A stretch of DNA of 64,000 nucleotides, from positions 186,001 to 250,000 of the forward strand of contig NZ_JAUHTQ010000004.1 of NCBI RefSeq assembly GCF_030418165.1. Reading direction: 5' to 3'. Of this stretch, positions 1 through 9,059 are shown one piece after another. The position numbers were made by a program, and so were the translations under genes. Positions within the stretch are counted from its first letter, which is position 1. Every line of letters starts with the position of its first letter. The notes beneath the pieces are model-generated. The model was given only the letters and a program-made list of their open reading frames with translations, had not been told where the DNA came from and did not search any database. Source of the stretch: Ureibacillus aquaedulcis (lineage in GTDB: Bacteria; Bacillota; Bacilli; Bacillales_A; Planococcaceae).

Positions 1-219
1 AGAGTTGCCATGAAAAATGTGATGGCCAAATATCCAACCGCGGATATAATTGACTATTTGCATATCGGAAGAGAAGTGGGAAGTGTCACATCTGTTGAAA
101 AATTCAAGCTTTGGCTAAAAAAAGAAGACAGTAGTGAATTTGGCGTCTTTGTCGATATTACATTTAATAACCAAACCGAAGAAATTGTAGATATTAAATA
201 TACGGAAACAAACCAATAA
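1..219 (+). CDS. DUF3889 (YqzG/YhdC-like) protein, 5' end outside window
   Basis: The frame is open from the first base (R-V-A before the first Met at base 10), so this is probably the C-terminal part of a gene starting upstream. The visible residues carry the DUF3889 signature: 'KYPTADIIDYLHIGREVG', then a Lys/Trp-rich strand 'KFKLWLKK' and 'FGVFVDITFN'. Family members such as Bacillus YqzG and YhdC are small exported proteins of about 100 residues with an N-terminal signal peptide and no known function. The signal peptide would lie outside the window. A hairpin follows the stop by 9 bases. Confidence 0.7.
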   Translation, partial: RVAMKNVMAKYPTADIIDYLHIGREVGSVTSVEKFKLWLKKEDSSEFGVFVDITFNNQTEEIVDIKYTETNQ

Positions 220-228
220 AATTTTAAG

Positions 229-253
229 GAGAGGTGCGAATTTTGCACCTCTC
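229..253. terminator. Shared hairpin between convergent genes
   Basis: A perfect 9-bp stem (GAGAGGTGC/GCACCTCTC) with a 7-base loop sits between the stop of the DUF3889 gene and the stop of the convergent lipoprotein gene. The T-tract is short, so it is a modest bidirectional terminator. Confidence 0.55.
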
Positions 254-739
254 TTATTTATCCACCTCAATCTTGAATATATATGAGCTATCCCCGCTTG
301 TCTCCGTATCGTCTTTTTCCCATATTGCGTAGTAGTTAAAAATGTAGACTCCGGCTGTTTTAGGAGCCTTAAATTGGTTGTCCTTATTTAAAGGTATCTC
401 CTCGTCTTGCTCGGACTCCACATTTGTCATCGCGAGGGTTTGTTGAGAAGGTTGGCGCTTTGGGAGGAGGGAGATTGTTTTATTAACCGGAACCTTTATT
501 GGCTCGATATTTTCAGCAATTTCAATGGGAGAAGCAAGACTCAAACATTCCGCTGAATTTTCATTCCTCCAACAGTAAGACCCTTGTTCGGTAGAGTAGG
601 TTGAATCCTCAATTTCCAATTCCACGGTAGGGGGAAGGAGATGATGGTGGGAAATCCCATTTGATGGTTCCAATTGTGCTCCATTGGAACAACCCGAAAC
701 TAATAATAAGAGAATTAAAGAAAACAAGGATTTATACAA
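254..739 (-). CDS. Putative lipoprotein of unknown function
   Basis: 161 residues, starting at TTG with AAGGGAG about 10 bases upstream. The N-terminus is a lipoprotein signal: Lys, a hydrophobic run, then lipobox 'LVSGC', so it should be anchored to the outer face of the membrane. The mature part is acidic and has a Cys pair (YCW...AEC) that could form a disulphide. The C-terminal 'TAGVYIFNYYAIWEK' strands resemble an extracellular beta-sandwich. I do not recognise the family. It is divergent from the sigma factor gene. Confidence 0.6.
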   Translation of the reverse strand: MYKSLFSLILLLLVSGCSNGAQLEPSNGISHHHLLPPTVELEIEDSTYSTEQGSYCWRNENSAECLSLASPIEIAENIEPIKVPVNKTISLLPKRQPSQQTLAMTNVESEQDEEIPLNKDNQFKAPKTAGVYIFNYYAIWEKDDTETSGDSSYIFKIEVDK

Positions 740-952
740 ATTTCCAGCTCCCTTCCCTTTTCAATATTCTTTTACGCTTAAAATCAAGCGGATATGATGA
801 TGCTTTGCAATTGTTTTGGGAATTTTCGTTTTATTTGAGTAATTATTCCATCATAATCGTCTATAGAGATAAGGTGGTGAAAATTGTTGGCTTTTGATTT
901 TGAATAGGAGTATGAGTTACATAATGGTCGTATTTATCAATACATATATTTT

Positions 953-1399
953 TTGGTAGGAAAAACGGAAATAGCAGAAGATTTGACACAAGAAACGTTT
1001 ATGAAAGCATTTAAGCAGAGACATACATTTAGACGAGATTCTAGTGCATTGACTTGGCTGATGAAAATTGCACGAAACCTAGCTTATGACCATTATCGGA
1101 GGAAGAAAATCATCTCTTTTTTCCCTTTTACGAAAGTGCATGAAGTAAAAGAAACAACGTATGTACCTGAAAAATGGTTGGTACAACATGAGGAGTCAAG
1201 AATTCTATATAGGGCACTTCAGCAACTGAGCTTTGATTACAGGGAAGCCATAGTTTTACGAAAAATAGAAGGATTTTCTATAAAAGAGACAGCCAGAATA
1301 TTAAGTTGGAACGAGACAAAAGTAAAAAACTCTACTGAGCGTGGGATAAAGGCATTAAGAAAAATTTTAATGGAAGGGGGAGATCATCATGAATCTTGA
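953..1399 (+). CDS. ECF-type RNA polymerase sigma factor (N-terminus interrupted by amber codon)
   Basis: 148 residues from a TTG. It has sigma region 2 ('AEDLTQETFMKAFKQ', then 'ALTWLMKIARNLAYDHYRR') and region 4 ('DYREAIVLRKIEGFSIKETA' followed by an HTH), typical of extracytoplasmic-function sigma factors of about 160-180 residues. TTG 953 has no convincing ribosome binding site. The frame continues upstream as plausible sigma region 2.1 (E-Y-E-L-H-N-G-R-I-Y-Q-Y-I-Y-F) back to a TAG at 905-907, and beyond that to TTG 884 with an AAGGTGGTG site. The gene therefore looks like a full-length sigma factor broken by one nonsense codon. It overlaps the putative anti-sigma gene by 11 bases. It may be a pseudogene. 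Confidence 0.75.
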   Translation: MVGKTEIAEDLTQETFMKAFKQRHTFRRDSSALTWLMKIARNLAYDHYRRKKIISFFPFTKVHEVKETTYVPEKWLVQHEESRILYRALQQLSFDYREAIVLRKIEGFSIKETARILSWNETKVKNSTERGIKALRKILMEGGDHHES

Positions 1400-2276
1400 T
1401 GAACAATTACGAAATCTTACACGAGCAGAACGTTCAACTAGTGAAAAAGAAAAAACACTGCAACTTATTCAATCGAAGCTTGAAAAAAATAGAAGGAAAT
1501 CCAGTTGGTCCTATGGAATCGTATTAGTAAGTATGTGTACTGTGTTTCTCTTTTTATTATTAACGAGTACTGCCACTTTCCCCATAAATGAAGTCGAGAA
1601 CACGTCTGCTCCATTTGGGGAGATAGATGAACAAACTACGATTGAAAAAGTGTTTGTATTAGAAAATACCAATCCTCAAAGCAATCTAAACTTGAAATCA
1701 ATCTTTTATCCTTTAAAAGAATCAACTGCAGAAAGTGAATCTTTTGATGAAATTTTTCAAATCTTACACAAAGCCAAAGAACATGCGGTCCCGTGGGATG
1801 GTACGATTTTTGATGAAAACTCAGGGAAGGATTTCCATTTTCAGTTTTCTAATGATAAGGAGCTGTATGTAAAACTAAATACCGAGCAGACAAAGGTATT
1901 AATTGACCCTTATGCAAAAATGAAATACGTTCTAGCAAATGAAGAATGGAAGGTATTAAATTTATTTTATTATGAGACTGCTGAAAATCAGCCATGGTCA
2001 ACAACTAAAAAAGTAATTTTGGCTTCCGCGTTTATATTGTTCATTGGAAGTGGAATCGTCTTTCAAAGGCTAGAAAAAAAGTCATTAAAAACAAGAACAG
2101 AGTCAGAGGACAACCAAAAATCATACCCATTTTTAAAGGGGACTATTAGTATTATAGGAGTCCTTTCTTATGTCATAAAATATCTTATCCAAAAACAACC
2201 GATACTTTGGAATTACAAAATGATTCAATGGTCAATATGTATAAGTTTTCTTGTGTTTCTTGTATTCTTCATTTGA
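1389..2276 (+). CDS. Probable membrane anti-sigma factor
   Basis: 295 residues. The start ATG lies inside the end of the sigma gene, preceded by GGAAGGGGGAGA. A short charged cytoplasmic N-terminus (about 1-40) is followed by a transmembrane helix (about 42-60), an extracytoplasmic domain (about 60-205), a second helix (about 208-226), a charged loop and one or two hydrophobic helices at the C-terminus. Position and topology match the usual ECF sigma/anti-sigma arrangement in Bacillales. I see no Zn-binding HxxxCxxC motif. The anti-sigma role is inferred from context. Confidence 0.6.
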   Translation: MNLDEQLRNLTRAERSTSEKEKTLQLIQSKLEKNRRKSSWSYGIVLVSMCTVFLFLLLTSTATFPINEVENTSAPFGEIDEQTTIEKVFVLENTNPQSNLNLKSIFYPLKESTAESESFDEIFQILHKAKEHAVPWDGTIFDENSGKDFHFQFSNDKELYVKLNTEQTKVLIDPYAKMKYVLANEEWKVLNLFYYETAENQPWSTTKKVILASAFILFIGSGIVFQRLEKKSLKTRTESEDNQKSYPFLKGTISIIGVLSYVIKYLIQKQPILWNYKMIQWSICISFLVFLVFFI

Positions 2277-2307
2277 TTCAATAGATTGAAAAGAAGAGGT
2301 GAACCAA

Positions 2308-3090
2308 TTGGCTTTACTTTATAAAGAATACGGTGATAACCAGGCTTCACTGATGGTTTTTTTACATGGAGGCGGAGTTAGTGATTGGATGTGGGATCAA
2401 CAAATTCAATACTTTTCTCATTATCACTGTATTGTTCCCATCCTGCCCGAACATGGGTTGAATAATCATGAAATTCATTTCTCTATTAAAGGTAGTGCGG
2501 AAGAAGTAATACGACTAATCGAAGAAAAATCTAATGGAAAAAAGATAATTTTAATTGGCTTTTCCTTAGGATCCCAAGTCATCATTCAAATCTTGAGCAT
2601 GAAACCTAATTTAATTGATACTGCCATCATAAACAGTGCGTTGGTGCGACCGATGGCATACGCGAAACATTTAATAAACCCCCTTATCAAACTTTCGATG
2701 CCATTCGTTACAAATAGGTTTTTTTCCAAACTACAGGCCAAAACCTTGTACATAGATGAAGAGTATTTTGAAAGATACTATGAAGAAAGTGTCCAAGTAA
2801 AATTTGACGCTATGATTAGAATATTGAAAGAAAACATGGCATTTGAAATACCTGAGGAGTTTAGAAAGGCTAATTCCAAGATTTTGGTTACTGTTGGTGA
2901 AAAAGAAAAGGCGATTATGAAAAAGTCTGCAAAAGATATTGTGGCAGCTAATTCAAATTCTACAGGGATCATTCTACCTAATATCGGTCATGGAGTGCCT
3001 ATGGCGATGCCGACCTTTTTTAATGGATTGGTTGAAGAATGGTTAGAGGAAGGCAGACTACCAAAGCACTGTAAATTGGTTAATCGATAA
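2308..3090 (+). CDS. Alpha/beta hydrolase
   Basis: About 260 residues. I prefer TTG 2308, which has AAGAAGAGGTG 6-7 bases upstream; GTG 2299 is in frame but overlaps that site. The oxyanion-hole motif 'FLHGGGVSDWMW', the nucleophile elbow 'GFSLGS' and a late 'GHGVP' histidine give a complete Ser-His catalytic set of the alpha/beta-hydrolase fold. It is a soluble cytoplasmic enzyme of unknown substrate. It follows the anti-sigma gene by about 30 bases and may be co-transcribed. Confidence 0.8.
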   Translation: MALLYKEYGDNQASLMVFLHGGGVSDWMWDQQIQYFSHYHCIVPILPEHGLNNHEIHFSIKGSAEEVIRLIEEKSNGKKIILIGFSLGSQVIIQILSMKPNLIDTAIINSALVRPMAYAKHLINPLIKLSMPFVTNRFFSKLQAKTLYIDEEYFERYYEESVQVKFDAMIRILKENMAFEIPEEFRKANSKILVTVGEKEKAIMKKSAKDIVAANSNSTGIILPNIGHGVPMAMPTFFNGLVEEWLEEGRLPKHCKLVNR

Positions 3091-3135
3091 TTTGTAAAAT
3101 GTGATAAAAAATAATAAAATAATAAAGTTTATAAA

Positions 3136-3170
3136 GGCACTTTAAACAGCTTAAACAAGTTTAAAGTGCC
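3136..3170. terminator. Bidirectional terminator
   Basis: A perfect 12-bp stem (GGCACTTTAAAC/GTTTAAAGTGCC) with an 11-base loop lies between the hydrolase gene and the convergent proA. Confidence 0.7.
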
Positions 3171-3176
3171 GTTCTA

Positions 3177-4442
3177 TTATTCTCTTATTTGCCCATTTCC
3201 GAAAACAAAGTATTTTGTTGATGTTAATGCAGGTAACCCCATTGGGCCACGAGCATGCAGCTTCTGGGTACTAATCCCAATCTCTGCACCGTAGCCATAT
3301 TCAAAGCCATCTGTAAATCTTGTAGAAGCATTGTGATAAACGGCTGCTGCATCCACACTATTCAGGAAGGTGTTGGCTGCCGCAATATCTTCCGTAACGA
3401 TGGATTCGGAGTGGTTTGTGCCATATTGATTAATATGTTCAATTGCTTCGTAGACACTTTCAACAACCTTCACACTCAATGTTAAGCTCAGAAACTCTGT
3501 TGCATAATCGTCATCGGTAGCTAGTGTTGCAGACGGGGATACTCTGCATACATGCTCGTCTCCAATAATCTTAATACCTTGTCCTTCCAAATCCTTTAAA
3601 AGCTTACCACCGTGCTGCGAAAACCAATTGCGTTGAATGAGCAGACTTTCTGCAGCATTACAAACAGAAGGCCGTTGTGTTTTTGCGTTAAGAATGATTT
3701 TTAACGCCATTTCATAATCTGCACTCCCATCCACAAAGACATGGCAATTACCGGCACCAGTTTCTAATACAGGAACAGAGGCTTCACTTACAACCAAGTC
3801 AATTAGACCTTTTCCGCCCCGAGGGATTAAGACATCCAAGTATTCTTTTAAATGGAATAATTCCTTTGCCGTTTCGTGACTCGTATCTTCTATTAATTGC
3901 ACGGAGTCCAGTGGAAGGGAAGTGTGCTCCAATGCACGGTGAATTGTTTCAACAAGTACAAGATTTGAGAATTTGGCTGAAGAGCTTCCACGTAAAATCA
4001 CGGCATTTCCGGTTTTTAAGCTGAGTGTAGCTGCATCGATTGTTACATTTGGGCGTGCCTCATAGATCATTCCAATAACACCGATTGGAACCCGGCGTTT
4101 CTCTATCAGAAGTCCATTTTCTTTGGTTGTATTCTCCAATAGCTCGCCTACAGGATCTTTTAGTTTGATAAGTTGATGAATCCCTTCTGCCATTGATCGG
4201 ATACGGGCTTCATTTAACATAATCCGGTCAAGTGTAGAATCTGTTAAACCTTTTGCTTTCCCGGCATCTAAATCTTTTTTATTTTCTTCTATTATCGCAA
4301 TATGATCTATTAATAATTGATCAGCAATTTTTTCAAGCGCTTCATTCTTTTCAATGGTAGTTTTGGTATTCAAGATGTAGCTTGCTTTTTTAGCCAGTTT
4401 GCCTTTATGGCGAACTTCACTTTCGGTTGTAATTCCAGTCAT
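3177..4442 (-). CDS. proA: Gamma-glutamyl phosphate reductase (glutamate-5-semialdehyde dehydrogenase)
   Basis: 421 residues. It reduces L-glutamyl-5-phosphate with NADPH to glutamate-5-semialdehyde, step two of proline synthesis. The start is the ATG giving '[10 protein letters not shown]', which has AGGAGG at the right distance; an upstream in-frame ATG at 4496 would overlap proB. The sequence shows '[18 protein letters not shown]', '[11 protein letters not shown]', 'IPRGGKGL', the catalytic Cys in 'RPSVCNAAE', and the C-terminal '[15 protein letters not shown]'. Length is normal for ProA. It lies 38 bases after proB and shares its T-box control. Confidence 0.97.
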   Translation of the reverse strand: MTGITTESEVRHKGKLAKKASYILNTKTTIEKNEALEKIADQLLIDHIAIIEENKKDLDAGKAKGLTDSTLDRIMLNEARIRSMAEGIHQLIKLKDPVGELLENTTKENGLLIEKRRVPIGVIGMIYEARPNVTIDAATLSLKTGNAVILRGSSSAKFSNLVLVETIHRALEHTSLPLDSVQLIEDTSHETAKELFHLKEYLDVLIPRGGKGLIDLVVSEASVPVLETGAGNCHVFVDGSADYEMALKIILNAKTQRPSVCNAAESLLIQRNWFSQHGGKLLKDLEGQGIKIIGDEHVCRVSPSATLATDDDYATEFLSLTLSVKVVESVYEAIEHINQYGTNHSESIVTEDIAAANTFLNSVDAAAVYHNASTRFTDGFEYGYGAEIGISTQKLHARGPMGLPALTSTKYFVFGNGQIRE

Positions 4443-4480
4443 ATATATCCTCCTAAGTAAGATTATTTTTTCGCAAGTAT

Positions 4481-5563
4481 TTATACTTTGACCCACCGAT
4501 CTCGATGAATCACTTCTATTGAAGTGGTGACAATTTCATTTGTCCGCTTCCCAAGTGCAAGCGCAAGTTCATCACTGGAATATAGCACTTCTCCACGGCC
4601 TAGCAACTCCGTTTCGCTATAAACTTCAACGACGTCCCCTTTGTAAAAGGCACCCTCTAATTTATATATCCCTGCAGGAAGCAAGCTTTTTCCTTTAAGT
4701 AAAATTGCCTCAGCCGCTCCTTTGTCGATGTACAGTTTTCCAGAAACTTCAGTAAATGAAATCCATTGTTTCGGATTGGGAAGGGGGGAGTTTTGATCAT
4801 TTCCGATATAAGTACCATCACCTAGTCCTTGTAGTATATCGATTAACTTTCTTTCTCCCTCTCCCTTGCCAATGAAGACTTTGACACCAGCTTGCAGGGC
4901 AGTTCGGGCAGCCAGTAATTTAGACTGCATGCCTCCTGTACCGACTTTGGAACTTGAACCAGCTGCGACTTTCAACGAATCTTCCGTAATAGTCGTTAGA
5001 TACTGAATTTGTTTGGCATTCGGATTTTTAGGGTTGTGGTCATATAGACCATTGATATCCGTTAAGATGATCAGGTGGTCTGCGTGAATAAGCCCACTGA
5101 CTAAAGCTGACAACATGTCATTGTCTCCAAATGTCAATTCGGAAACGGAAACAGTGTCATTTTCATTGATAATGGGAATAATGTCTCGTTCCAAAAGTTC
5201 CGTGAAGGTCGCATAGGCATTTTTATAGCGATCCTTTTTTGAAAAGTCTGTACGCGTAAGAAGTATCTGTGCTGTTATGATTTGATGCTTACTAAAAAGC
5301 TCAGAATAATATTGAATGAGTAAGCTTTGGCCTACTGCAGCCGCTGCTTGTCTGCCTTTTAATGTAACAGGCCGTGATGGGTAGCCTAACCTTCGAAAGC
5401 CGGCAGCTACTGCTCCTGATGAAACAAGCAAAACATCGTGGCCATCCTGCTTTAATGCGGCAAGTGCCGAAATATGATCGCAAAGCTTGTCATGGTCAAT
5501 TTCGCCTTTGGAGTTGGTAAGGGAGCTGCTTCCTATTTTAACGACAATACGTTTCTTTTCCAC
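4481..5563 (-). CDS. proB: Glutamate 5-kinase
   Basis: 360 residues. It phosphorylates L-glutamate, the first committed step of proline synthesis. The start is GTG 5563 ([11 protein letters not shown]), preceded by AGGAGG. The amino-acid-kinase domain covers about residues 1-255, with '[10 protein letters not shown]', '[10 protein letters not shown]', 'NENDTVS' and 'GTGGMQSKL'; a PUA domain covers about 275-350 ('[18 protein letters not shown]'). It is first in proBA, directly behind a proline T-box, so it should be induced on proline starvation. Confidence 0.97.
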   Translation of the reverse strand: MEKKRIVVKIGSSSLTNSKGEIDHDKLCDHISALAALKQDGHDVLLVSSGAVAAGFRRLGYPSRPVTLKGRQAAAAVGQSLLIQYYSELFSKHQIITAQILLTRTDFSKKDRYKNAYATFTELLERDIIPIINENDTVSVSELTFGDNDMLSALVSGLIHADHLIILTDINGLYDHNPKNPNAKQIQYLTTITEDSLKVAAGSSSKVGTGGMQSKLLAARTALQAGVKVFIGKGEGERKLIDILQGLGDGTYIGNDQNSPLPNPKQWISFTEVSGKLYIDKGAAEAILLKGKSLLPAGIYKLEGAFYKGDVVEVYSETELLGRGEVLYSSDELALALGKRTNEIVTTSIEVIHRDRWVKV

Positions 5564-5640
5564 GAAAGTTCCTCCTATAAGTTTTGTTGGCAACACTTAA
5601 AAGTGATTGCTTTAAATAGGGGTTACACTCATTAAAAATA

Positions 5641-5870
5641 CAAAAAGCCCTTTTCACCCCATTGATTAGGGCGAAAAAGGCTACTTTTCCGTGGTACCAC
5701 CTAGATTGGAATGCAAAAAGCAATTCCCACTTGTGCTCATAACGCTTGAGTCTGCGTCTAGTTTTGCTAGAGGCTGGCGAAGTAGGTTCAGTAATCCTTT
5801 TTGTACGATGTCTTTCAGCCGGTGAACATCGCTCTCTTGCCAATAGGGTTTAACTTACTAGTCTTCGTTG
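5641..5870 (-). promoter_or_regulatory. T-box leader controlling proBA (specifier CCU, Pro)
   Basis: On the minus strand, 80 bases before proB, the T-box core AGGTGGTACCACGG runs from 5702 down to 5689. It is followed by a G+C-rich terminator (AGCC...CGCCCTA / TGGGGTG...GGGCT, then a T-run, about 5683-5640). Upstream are stem-I elements: AGAGAGC, a GCTGAAAG loop, and the specifier loop 'CTGAACCTAC' with CCT at 5786-5784, a proline codon. Uncharged tRNA-Pro would stabilise the antiterminator. Bacillus proBA is known to use a T-box; the specifier is read directly here. Confidence 0.93.
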
Positions 5871-5953
5871 GGCTAATTAATATTGAATCTAATATGCAAT
5901 AATTTTGCAAAATTGTCAATAAGTTAAATGAAAGTTCTGAATTTTATTCCATC

Positions 5954-5986
5954 CAAAAAAAGAGACATCGGGAATACCGATGTCTC
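5954..5986 (-). terminator. Terminator of small gene pair
   Basis: Perfect 10-bp stem (GAGACATCGG/CCGATGTCTC), loop GAATA, followed on the minus strand by seven T residues. It lies directly after the 45-residue ORF, which supports that ORF being transcribed. Confidence 0.85.
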
Positions 5987-5994
5987 CGGTAATA

Positions 5995-6132
5995 TTAAGC
6001 TACCAATGTTAATTTTGTATAAGAAAGAATCGCTGGTGATTCGATTGTTTCTAAAACCATCAAAGCTTCTTCTTTTGTCTCAAATTCAAAAATGCGATAA
6101 GTTTTTTCCTCAAAAATTGTTACTACCCACAT
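5995..6132 (-). CDS. Small protein, 'MWVVT' paralogue A (45 aa)
   Basis: 45 residues, starting at ATG 6132 with AGGAGG about 10 bases upstream. It begins 'MWVVTIFEEKTYRIFEFETK' and continues with a short helix (EEALMVLETI) and 'SPAILSYTK'. The pattern is two beta-strands, a helix and a strand, with no signal peptide. It is clearly paralogous to the next upstream small ORF (MWV, TYR, FE and AILSYT shared). A strong terminator follows. Family not recognised. The good ribosome binding site, terminator and conserved paralogue make it a real gene. Confidence 0.75.
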   Translation of the reverse strand: MWVVTIFEEKTYRIFEFETKEEALMVLETIESPAILSYTKLTLVA

Positions 6133-6217
6133 GTCGGGTCGCCTCCTAGTGTTTTGTTTTTATTTATTCTGAATGAACGCTGCAATCTGGTTAATCAAAA
6201 TGTCGATGAATTAAGAG

Positions 6218-6340
6218 TTAATTGGTATAGGATAAAATGGCGGAGCTTTTTAATCCCTCCAGGGCAAGATTTGCTTGCTTTTCGCTTTCATACTCAAACA
6301 TACGATACGTGTTATTCTCAAATACAGTGATTACCCACAT
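6218..6340 (-). CDS. Small protein, 'MWVIT' paralogue B (40 aa)
   Basis: 40 residues from ATG 6340, preceded by GGAGGAGAT. It starts 'MWVITVFENNTYRMFEYESE', then KQANLALEGL and 'SSAILSYTN'. It matches paralogue A position for position with mostly conservative changes (V/I, I/M, F/Y), which is the signature of selected coding sequence. The pair is tandem on the same strand, 85 bases apart. No function known to me. Confidence 0.72.
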   Translation of the reverse strand: MWVITVFENNTYRMFEYESEKQANLALEGLKSSAILSYTN

Positions 6341-6719
6341 GATAGGATCTCCTCCATTTAATAGATTTATATGTTATATAACAGAACGCTTTTATTAATG
6401 TTAACCGGTTGTTGTTATATATCAACTTGATTTCATTTTACACCTATAAATGGGAAAAGAAAATAGCTAGTGAAACATTTCACATATTGTTCATATTGAG
6501 TACGGTTTCATGAAATTTTGGCAAATTATCCATGGAAAATTCGGTATAAAAATAAAAAGGAGGGTAGAAGTATATTTTTGAAAGTCCCATTGCTCAACGT
6601 TAACTGCTTGCATAGACTTAGTTGATGGGGAATAGGAGGTTTTGAGTCTAAGAGTTAAAGAGTTTCTTGGCAAAAAGGAAAAAGAGCTCGACATTAAAGT
6701 CCAACTCCTTACAAGGTTT
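6341..6719. other. Intergenic, no convincing gene
   Basis: About 380 AT-rich bases between paralogue B and the GNAT gene. An open minus-strand frame (6491-6694) has no ribosome binding site or recognisable domain. The promoter of the small-gene pair probably lies at 6350-6450. Confidence 0.4.
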
Positions 6720-7256
6720 TTAATTCATCCCTGCCCATTCTTCTCTTAATAGTCCCATACGAATCGAGTCATAGTATTGTCCATTAAAAAAGCGAACCTT
6801 ACGAATACGGGCCTCTAGAGTCATGCCGAGTTTTTCGCCTACTCGAATCATGCGATCATTTCCTGACCATGTGGTAAAGCCTACCCGTACAAGTGGCATT
6901 GTGGAAAATAGATGATCAATCCACAATTTCATGGCCCGTGTACCCAGACCTTTTCCCCAAGAAGGTGACTCATGGAAAACAATTCCCATTTCAAGCCATT
7001 TAGAAGGTTCATGCTCCCAATAATATGAAATAGTGCCCCGAACTTCACCGTCTACTTCAATAGCCCAGAACTGATCATTATTTATTAAAGATTTACTTTT
7101 CGGCTGAAATTCTCCATAGGTCATCGTCTGATGGGGGTAGTAGGGTGCGTCCCATTTTTTCCATTCAGGCTGGTCTTCACTATACATTAGTTCCCAAAGT
7201 CTTGGTAAATCGCATTCTTTGATAGGGCGGATTGTTAAATGATTATCTGTATACAT
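6720..7256 (-). CDS. GNAT N-acetyltransferase (RimJ/RimL-like)
   Basis: 178 residues from ATG 7256 with AGAGAGG upstream. N-terminal 'LTIRPIKECDLPRLWEL' is the usual start of this fold; the acetyl-CoA loop is seen as 'SWGKGLGTRAMKLWIDHLF', followed by 'RVGFTTWSGNDRMIRVGEKL' and a closing 'YYDSIRMGLL'. It transfers an acetyl group to an unknown amine or N-terminus in the cytoplasm. It stands alone. Confidence 0.88.
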   Translation of the reverse strand: MYTDNHLTIRPIKECDLPRLWELMYSEDQPEWKKWDAPYYPHQTMTYGEFQPKSKSLINNDQFWAIEVDGEVRGTISYYWEHEPSKWLEMGIVFHESPSWGKGLGTRAMKLWIDHLFSTMPLVRVGFTTWSGNDRMIRVGEKLGMTLEARIRKVRFFNGQYYDSIRMGLLREEWAGMN

Positions 7257-7550
7257 GGTTAACCTCTCTTCGTTAGTAAATGGTCAGCTATTAGATTGAA
7301 AAGAGCTTTCTTGCAGATCACTTTTCAATCACTTTTTTATTTTTATTCATACTCATCACAACCTTCCACAGAGTTAAGTCTATTATAATCAGAAGTTTCT
7401 AGTATTTCCATGGATTTCCAGATGAGCCGATTATTCTTTATATTTGCTTTCAAGATGAAAACAGATTATATTATTGAGGGGTCAATGATTGATGGCTCAA
7501 AGATCAAGTAGCAGAAATGGAATTTAAACGTGGGACTGGGAGGGATTCGG

Positions 7551-7973
7551 ATGAAGTTCACAATTTCAGAACAGGAAGAACTGTTGTTTCTTTTTAAAAC
7601 CCTTAATAACCAACTCGGTCCAAAATTTGAGAGAAATACCAACTTTAGCTTATCCCGCTTTGAGCTTTTGTATCAGCTAGTGCAGTATGATGAAATTTCG
7701 CAATCTCGACTACAGAAAATTATTAATATCGATCATGCCGCAATTACGCGCCATCTAAAGCAATTGGAAGCGGATGAGTTAGTATCCAGACGACGAAATC
7801 CTACTGATAACCGTGAAACAATCGTTCATTTAACAGATGAGGGCTACAAACAAATCATGAACTGTCAGCAGGATAAATCAAGTTTCGCTAATCAAATGTT
7901 TCTACAATTCAGTGATGAAGAATTACAAAGTTTAATGGATATGCTTAAACGTATCCAAGAGAATATTAGGTGA
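7551..7973 (+). CDS. MarR-family transcriptional regulator
   Basis: 140 residues. ATG 7551 is chosen because GGGAGGG lies 6-7 bases before it. It has the MarR winged helix: 'SRFELLYQLVQYDEISQSRL' and recognition region 'DHAAITRHLKQLEADELVSR', then the wing 'RRNPTDNRETIVHLTDEG' and a dimerising C-terminal helix. It is 73 bases upstream of hslO on the same strand, so it may co-vary with or control the redox chaperone. Ligand unknown. Confidence 0.9.
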   Translation: MKFTISEQEELLFLFKTLNNQLGPKFERNTNFSLSRFELLYQLVQYDEISQSRLQKIINIDHAAITRHLKQLEADELVSRRRNPTDNRETIVHLTDEGYKQIMNCQQDKSSFANQMFLQFSDEELQSLMDMLKRIQENIR

Positions 7974-8046
7974 TGCCATAACCAAGGGTACACCCAAAAA
8001 ATTGTAGTTAAACAAATAATAGATTTAAAGTAAGGAGCTTCTATAG

Positions 8047-8940
8047 ATGAAAGATTATTTAGTAAGAGCAGTAGGATATAATGGAGAAGTTCGTGCATTT
8101 GCTGCACGCACAACAGAAACGGTAGGAGAAGCACAAAAAAGACATAACACATGGCCGGTTGTTTCAGCGGCGCTTGGTCGTTCTATGACTGCAAGTGTAA
8201 TGATGGGTGCGATGCTCAAAGGTGAAGACAAAATTACCGTAAAGGTAGAAGGAAATGGCCCAATTGGTGCAATGGTCATTGACGCAGATGCAAATGGAAA
8301 TGTCCGTGGCTTCGTATCTAATGGACAAGTTCATTTTGATCTGAATGAACACGGAAAATTGGATGTTCGGGCTGGCGTAGGAAATGAAGGGTTCTTATCT
8401 GTTGTAAAAGATTTAGGAATGAAAGAGATGTTCTCAAGCCAGGTACCAATTGTTTCTGGCGAAATTGCTGAAGACTTTACCTATTACTTCGCTACTAGTG
8501 AACAGGTGCCTTCATCAGTTGGGTTAGGGGTTCTCGTTAATCCCGATAACACAATTTTGGCAGCAGGCGGGTTTATTATTCAGTTAATGCCTGGTTGTTC
8601 GGAGGAAACAATTGCAGCATTAGAAAAGCATCTGGCAACAATCGAACCCGTTTCGAAAATGATTGAAAAAGGGATGACACCGGAAGAAATTTTGGCAGCA
8701 GTCCTGGGTGATGAAGGAAACGTACAAATTCTGAATACAATGCCGGTACAGTTCCAATGTACATGCTCCAAAGACCGTTATAGCCGTGCTCTAATGGGAT
8801 TAGGTGTGAATGAATTGGAAGAAATCATCGAAGAAGAAGGCAATATTGAAACACAATGCCACTTTTGTTTAGAGACATATGATTTCACTGAAGCTGAATT
8901 GCAAGGCTTGGTAAATGAAATTAAAACTCAATTAAATTAA
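8047..8940 (+). CDS. hslO: Hsp33 redox-regulated chaperonin
   Basis: 297 residues, the normal length. Cytoplasmic holdase activated by oxidation and unfolding. N-terminal '[20 protein letters not shown]' and '[14 protein letters not shown]' are typical. The zinc-binding cysteines are C238-x-C240 ('QCTCSKD') and C271-x2-C274 ('QCHFCLE'), so the redox switch is intact. AAGGAG precedes the ATG. A strong terminator follows. Confidence 0.97.
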   Translation: MKDYLVRAVGYNGEVRAFAARTTETVGEAQKRHNTWPVVSAALGRSMTASVMMGAMLKGEDKITVKVEGNGPIGAMVIDADANGNVRGFVSNGQVHFDLNEHGKLDVRAGVGNEGFLSVVKDLGMKEMFSSQVPIVSGEIAEDFTYYFATSEQVPSSVGLGVLVNPDNTILAAGGFIIQLMPGCSEETIAALEKHLATIEPVSKMIEKGMTPEEILAAVLGDEGNVQILNTMPVQFQCTCSKDRYSRALMGLGVNELEEIIEEEGNIETQCHFCLETYDFTEAELQGLVNEIKTQLN

Positions 8941-8949
8941 TATCTAAGA

Positions 8950-8981
8950 CCTGTTTCAAATTCTGCGTAGTTTGAAACAGG
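8950..8981 (+). terminator. hslO terminator
   Basis: Perfect 11-bp stem (CCTGTTTCAAA/TTTGAAACAGG) with a 10-base loop, followed by TTTTATTTA, ten bases after the hslO stop. Confidence 0.85.
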
Positions 8982-9059
8982 TTTTATTTATGGTTAATAT
9001 TAGGGGGGATGGTAAATAATATATCTAGCATATTTTATGAGAAAGGAGACTAGTACCTC

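Noticed and set aside
661-897. Open plus-strand frame over the lipoprotein gene
   Set aside because: It runs antisense to a gene with a clear signal peptide and has no domain of its own.
5538-5843. Open minus-strand frame of about 100 codons upstream of proB
   Set aside because: It coincides with the T-box leader; its sequence is explained by the RNA element.
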